A stretch of DNA of 64,000 bases from NCBI GenBank assembly GCA_016866235.1, contig VGMW01000002.1:124001-188000 (forward strand), given 5' to 3'. Positions 58,913 through 64,000 of this stretch are shown in pieces. Position 1 is the stretch's first letter, and each line of letters begins with the position of its first letter. Both the position numbers and the translations under genes were made by a program. The notes beneath the pieces are model-generated. The model worked only from the letters and a program-made list of their open reading frames with translations. It ran no database searches and was not told where the DNA came from. This stretch comes from Bacteroidota bacterium. Lineage in GTDB: Bacteria; Bacteroidota; Bacteroidia; Cytophagales; Cyclobacteriaceae.

Positions 58913-60202
58913 ATGTCAAAGCGAAGAACATTTTTGAAAAAATCTACGGGGATATTAAGTGGTCTTGCCGTGGGCTCTATGGCCACAGATGCAGCCGCGG
59001 CTCTGGTTACCGATGCGCTGTCAGGCTTAAATCAGAAGTCACCTATGGAGGCTGCTGCAGATGAGGAGTTGTGGGCCATGATGGCTCAGGCTTATACGGT
59101 ATCCCCAACAGTTTTGAATCTTAACAATGGTGGTGTTAGCCCGCAACCTAAGGTAGTCCAGGATGCGGTAGACCGATACTATCATCTTAGCAATGAAGCG
59201 CCCAGCTATTATATGTGGCAAATTCTTGATCGGGGAAGGGAGCCATTGAGAAAAAAACTGGCAGCCCTGGCGGGAGTTTCTCCTGAGGAAATTGCGGTGA
59301 ACAGAAATACAACAGAGGCCCTTGCCAATTTTACCTGGGGCATTGATTTACCTGCCGATTCGGAAATTGTTATGACCAAACAGGATTATCCAAACATGAT
59401 CCACGCCTGGAAGCAAAGAGAAATGAGGGGTGGCGTGAAAATAAAATGGATTAGCCTGAATCTTCCGGTTGAGGACGATGAGCAGGTAATCAAAGCTTTT
59501 GTTGATGCTACTACGCCGAAAACAAAAATTTGGCACATCACCCACATCATCAACTGGACAGGACAGATTTTACCCGTTCAAAAATTATGTGCAGAGGCAA
59601 GAAAACGTGGACTGATTTCTATAGTAGATGCTGCCCACACATTTGCGCATCTTGATTATACGGTGGCAGGACTGGGTTGTGATTACTGGGGATCTAGTTT
59701 ACACAAATGGTTAAGTGCTCCATTCGGAACCGGACTGATGTATATCCGAAAGCCTCTGATAGCCGGAACGTGGCCAATTTTTCCCAACGACAAACCGAAG
59801 GCCGATGACATTCGGAAATTTGAGTCCCTCGGCACAAGATCGTTTGCCCCTGAACAGGCGATTGGTCAGGCGATAGATTTTCACAATGCGATTGGTTCAG
59901 CCAGGAAGCAGGCACGGTTGCATTATCTGAAAAAATATTGGTGTGAGGCAGTGATGAAAAATTCACGAGTAAAAATTCATGTGTCGCTAAAGCCAGAGTA
60001 CAGCTGTGCGCTGGCCACTTTTAGCATCGACGGAATGGATGTGGGCGAAGTTTCCTCCAAGCTTATGTCAGAGCATCAGATTCATACGACGGCGATTAAA
60101 TGGGAAAATGTGAATGCTGTTCGTGTTACGCCGCACGTCTATACCACCACCCGCGATCTTGATCGGTTTATTGATGCGGTATTGAAGATTGCATCCGCCT
60201 AG
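58913..60202 (+). CDS. Tat-exported class V aminotransferase (isopenicillin-N epimerase-like)
   Basis: N-terminal SKRRTFLKKSTGILSGLAVGS Tat signal; LNNGGVSPQPKVV; SIVDAAHTFAHLD, WGSSLHKWLSAPFGTG PLP-lysine region. Confidence 0.92.
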   Translation: MSKRRTFLKKSTGILSGLAVGSMATDAAAALVTDALSGLNQKSPMEAAADEELWAMMAQAYTVSPTVLNLNNGGVSPQPKVVQDAVDRYYHLSNEAPSYYMWQILDRGREPLRKKLAALAGVSPEEIAVNRNTTEALANFTWGIDLPADSEIVMTKQDYPNMIHAWKQREMRGGVKIKWISLNLPVEDDEQVIKAFVDATTPKTKIWHITHIINWTGQILPVQKLCAEARKRGLISIVDAAHTFAHLDYTVAGLGCDYWGSSLHKWLSAPFGTGLMYIRKPLIAGTWPIFPNDKPKADDIRKFESLGTRSFAPEQAIGQAIDFHNAIGSARKQARLHYLKKYWCEAVMKNSRVKIHVSLKPEYSCALATFSIDGMDVGEVSSKLMSEHQIHTTAIKWENVNAVRVTPHVYTTTRDLDRFIDAVLKIASA

Positions 60203-60301
60203 TAAAAGGCTAATTTTTCTATGAACCCGATCCATGATCAGCTGATCAGGGTTTTTGGGGTTACCTCAAGTATTTGGCTAAATTTAAAATTCTGATCAGC
60301 A

Positions 60302-61489
60302 ATGCAGGTATCGGAATTTTATAAGGACAACGCTAAGCTTAAGTGGGTCGTACTGATTGCTTCGGTGATCATCAGCATCGGCTCTATTTACTACACCAAT
60401 ATTTTGGTGGAGCAATTGAAGGAGCGCGAGCGCGCCCAGGTTCGGTTGTTTGCGCGCGCTATTGAGTATACCCTCTCCGAAAGTGACGATGCCCTATTGT
60501 TTGTCAGTGAAGAAATCATTGCCAAGAACAATTCTATTCCAACCATTTGGCGTAATGCTGAGGGACAGCTGAATTACCGAAACATTGATTTGCCTGAGGA
60601 CTTAAGTCCGACACGACTCAATCGAATCCTTGAATCAAAAATTCTGGAAATGGAGAAAGATTACGACCCCATTCCAGTGAACTACCGCAACAGCAATGGC
60701 GAATTGGAGAATTATGGCGCGGTGTATTACGAGCACTCTTTTCTACTCACCCAATTATTGGCCTATCCCTACATCCAGCTAACGGCCATTGCGGTTTTTG
60801 GAATTATTTCATTTCTGGCTTTTAATTACTCAAAAGAGGCAGAGCAAAACCGTGTGTGGGTTGGTCTTGCCAAAGAGACTGCCCATCAGCTCGGAACTCC
60901 GATTTCATCTTTGATGGCATGGACAGAAGTTTTACGCGATGATCCGGAATTGCAACGTAAAGGAATACCGGAAGAACTTGACAAGGACATTAGAAAATTG
61001 AAGGTAGTCACCGAGCGTTTTTCCAGCATTGGATCGGCCCCTGCGCTGAAGCCGGAACCGGTTGTTCAGACCGTGAACAATGTTGTGAATTATTTGCGTC
61101 CCAGATTATCGGCTAAGATCAGGTTTATCATGGACGTTCCAGACGATGAGATCATGGCCAACATTCACACCCCGCTCTTCGAATGGGTTCTTGAAAACCT
61201 TTTTAAAAATGCCGTTGATTCCATGGGCAGCTCAGGTACCATTACTGTTCGGATTTCCAGGGGGGTGGCCGATAAGGTCCTATTGGAAGTTTCCGATACC
61301 GGAAAAGGCATTCCGGCCGCCATCCTGAAGAAGGTTTTTCGACCAGGCTTTACAACCAAAAAAAGGGGTTGGGGCCTTGGCCTGGCTTTGGCCAGGAGAA
61401 TCATTGAAAACTACCACGAGGGAAGGATTTTTGTCCGCTCAACAGGGGATCAGGGCACAACCTTTAGGATTGAGGTAAAGGCCGCATGA
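60302..61489 (+). CDS. Membrane sensor histidine kinase
   Basis: Two TM segments flanking a periplasmic region; H-box AKETAHQLGTPISSLMAW; N/G boxes LFKNAVDSMG, VSDTGKGIPA, KKRGWGLGLALARRIIE. Confidence 0.94.
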   Translation: MQVSEFYKDNAKLKWVVLIASVIISIGSIYYTNILVEQLKERERAQVRLFARAIEYTLSESDDALLFVSEEIIAKNNSIPTIWRNAEGQLNYRNIDLPEDLSPTRLNRILESKILEMEKDYDPIPVNYRNSNGELENYGAVYYEHSFLLTQLLAYPYIQLTAIAVFGIISFLAFNYSKEAEQNRVWVGLAKETAHQLGTPISSLMAWTEVLRDDPELQRKGIPEELDKDIRKLKVVTERFSSIGSAPALKPEPVVQTVNNVVNYLRPRLSAKIRFIMDVPDDEIMANIHTPLFEWVLENLFKNAVDSMGSSGTITVRISRGVADKVLLEVSDTGKGIPAAILKKVFRPGFTTKKRGWGLGLALARRIIENYHEGRIFVRSTGDQGTTFRIEVKAA

Positions 61490-61527
61490 TTCTTCTGAAT
61501 ATTTGATGCCTGGACGGGCAAAACCTC

Positions 61528-61558
61528 TTTGCGGTTAACCTCAGAAAGAATAGTTTTG
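61528..61558 (+). promoter_or_regulatory. Candidate Bacteroidota-type promoter for atpDC
   Basis: TTTG (61528-61531), 19-bp spacer, TAGTTTTG (61551-61558). Confidence 0.6.
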
Positions 61559-61598
61559 CACTCCCTTTACTAGGGAAAAACCCTCAGAAATACACTAA

Positions 61599-63110
<1,512 letters not shown>

Positions 63111-63115
63111 GAACA

Positions 63116-63364
63116 ATGAATCTCGAAATACTTACTCCTGAAAAAAAGGTTTTTGAAGGCGAAGTGGTTTCTGCCACTTTTCCTGGCGCCGATGGTTCAT
63201 TTCAGGTTTTGAACAATCACGCACCACTGATCGGACTTCTGAAGGAAGGTACGGTTGAGTATAAGGCAAAAGATTCTGTCGGCAAGGTGGTGATCACCGG
63301 GGGTGTGGTGGAGGTATTGAAAAATCAAGTGATCTTGTTGGCCGATGGCGTTATTGAAAGCTGA
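63116..63364 (+). CDS. atpC: F0F1 ATP synthase subunit epsilon
   Basis: MNLEILTPEKKVFEGEVVSATFPGADGSFQVLNNHAPLIGLLKEG. Confidence 0.95.
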   Translation: MNLEILTPEKKVFEGEVVSATFPGADGSFQVLNNHAPLIGLLKEGTVEYKAKDSVGKVVITGGVVEVLKNQVILLADGVIES

Positions 63365-63382
63365 GGCGATCCAATTGAAATA

Positions 63383-63412
63383 AAAAAAGGCGTAAGTGAT
63401 TACGCCTTTTTT
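63383..63412 (+). terminator. Bidirectional Rho-independent terminator
   Basis: AAAAAAGGCGTAAGTGATTACGCCTTTTTT between convergent atpC and the next gene. Confidence 0.9.
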
Positions 63413-63431
63413 GTTGTATCAAAATCTCTAT

Positions 63432-64000
63432 TCAAAATCCTGTTCCACCAAGGAAAACAGCATTCGCAAAAATCATTTTTCCATTCTCCCAGAAAGCCCT
63501 GAACAAGGTGTTGTCGGTCAGATAAAACACACGACCCTGCCCACGTTCCTCAACACCAAAAACCAATGAATTCTCCAGCTCTCGGCTCACTTTCGACCCT
63601 GCAAACCCAATGACCGGAGAGGGTTTGCCTCTCAAGGTTCCAACATTAATTCCTTTGTCCAAATAAGGATACGACTGCGCTGAAGTCTTAAGAGAATAAT
63701 AAATATCACCAACGCCAAAAGCGAGTGGATGGGTTTTGTCAAGAGAGACTTTATAGATCGCACCAAACAAAGACGACGACAATTGTTTACGTTCCAGGTC
63801 GCCATAAGGCACAAGTAAATCATCTGGCTTGGACTCCTGTTTCTTTATTTCCTTTTGCTTCAGTGCAAAACCTTTTTTATCCGCAAAGGCGTTGCATGCC
63901 GAGCCATTCAAAATAAGTCTACCTCCGTCCGCGACCCATCGGTTAATGGTAGATAGCATCTCCTCATCAAAAATCCTGTAACTCCCTTCGGGAACCACCA
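63432..64000 (-). CDS. C-terminal part of a larger protein truncated by the window edge; possibly the C-terminus of an M14-type zinc carboxypeptidase
   Basis: Frame open to the window end; sequence (WVADGGRLILNGSACNAFADKKG… VFYLTDNTLFRAFWENGKMIFANAVFLG) resembles C-terminal regions of Bacteroidota M14 peptidases; catalytic domain not in window. Confidence 0.5.
   Translation of the reverse strand, partial: VVPEGSYRIFDEEMLSTINRWVADGGRLILNGSACNAFADKKGFALKQKEIKKQESKPDDLLVPYGDLERKQLSSSLFGAIYKVSLDKTHPLAFGVGDIYYSLKTSAQSYPYLDKGINVGTLRGKPSPVIGFAGSKVSRELENSLVFGVEERGQGRVFYLTDNTLFRAFWENGKMIFANAVFLGGTGF

Overview
Window from a Bacteroidota (Cytophagales-like) chromosome, judged from gene content (GldB, MurF-Alr fusion, TonB-dependent receptor, TAnnTTTG-type promoters, little Shine-Dalgarno signal). 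Most of it is ordinary housekeeping sequence: gltBD, M20 dipeptidase, xerC-like recombinase, rpsU, a nucleotide-sugar operon (ugd-uxs-rfbB-rfbA), rimP-nusA-infB, lemA, asd, scpB, rluB-like, purN-serS, rho, polA, murF-alr, gldB and atpDC. I saw no tRNA, rRNA, CRISPR array or transposase. The least ordinary region is about 35.1-45.8 kb: four co-directional, tightly spaced genes encoding secreted proteins. They are a TcB/SpvB-like YD protein, a small secreted protein, a 2052-aa RHS protein whose C-terminal domain looks like a papain/C39-type cysteine protease, and an overlapping lipoprotein that may be its immunity protein. Other notable items are a TPP riboswitch with terminator upstream of a TonB-dependent receptor, a HisA-like protein lacking the catalytic Asp near its N-terminus, a DNA polymerase I with a degraded proofreading site, a Rho with a disordered P/Q-rich insert, a pseudouridine synthase with a 47-aa Arg-rich repeat tail, a histone-H1-like tail on a Zn-less DksA/TraR protein, a perfect hairpin in the rimP leader, and a palindrome upstream of ugd.
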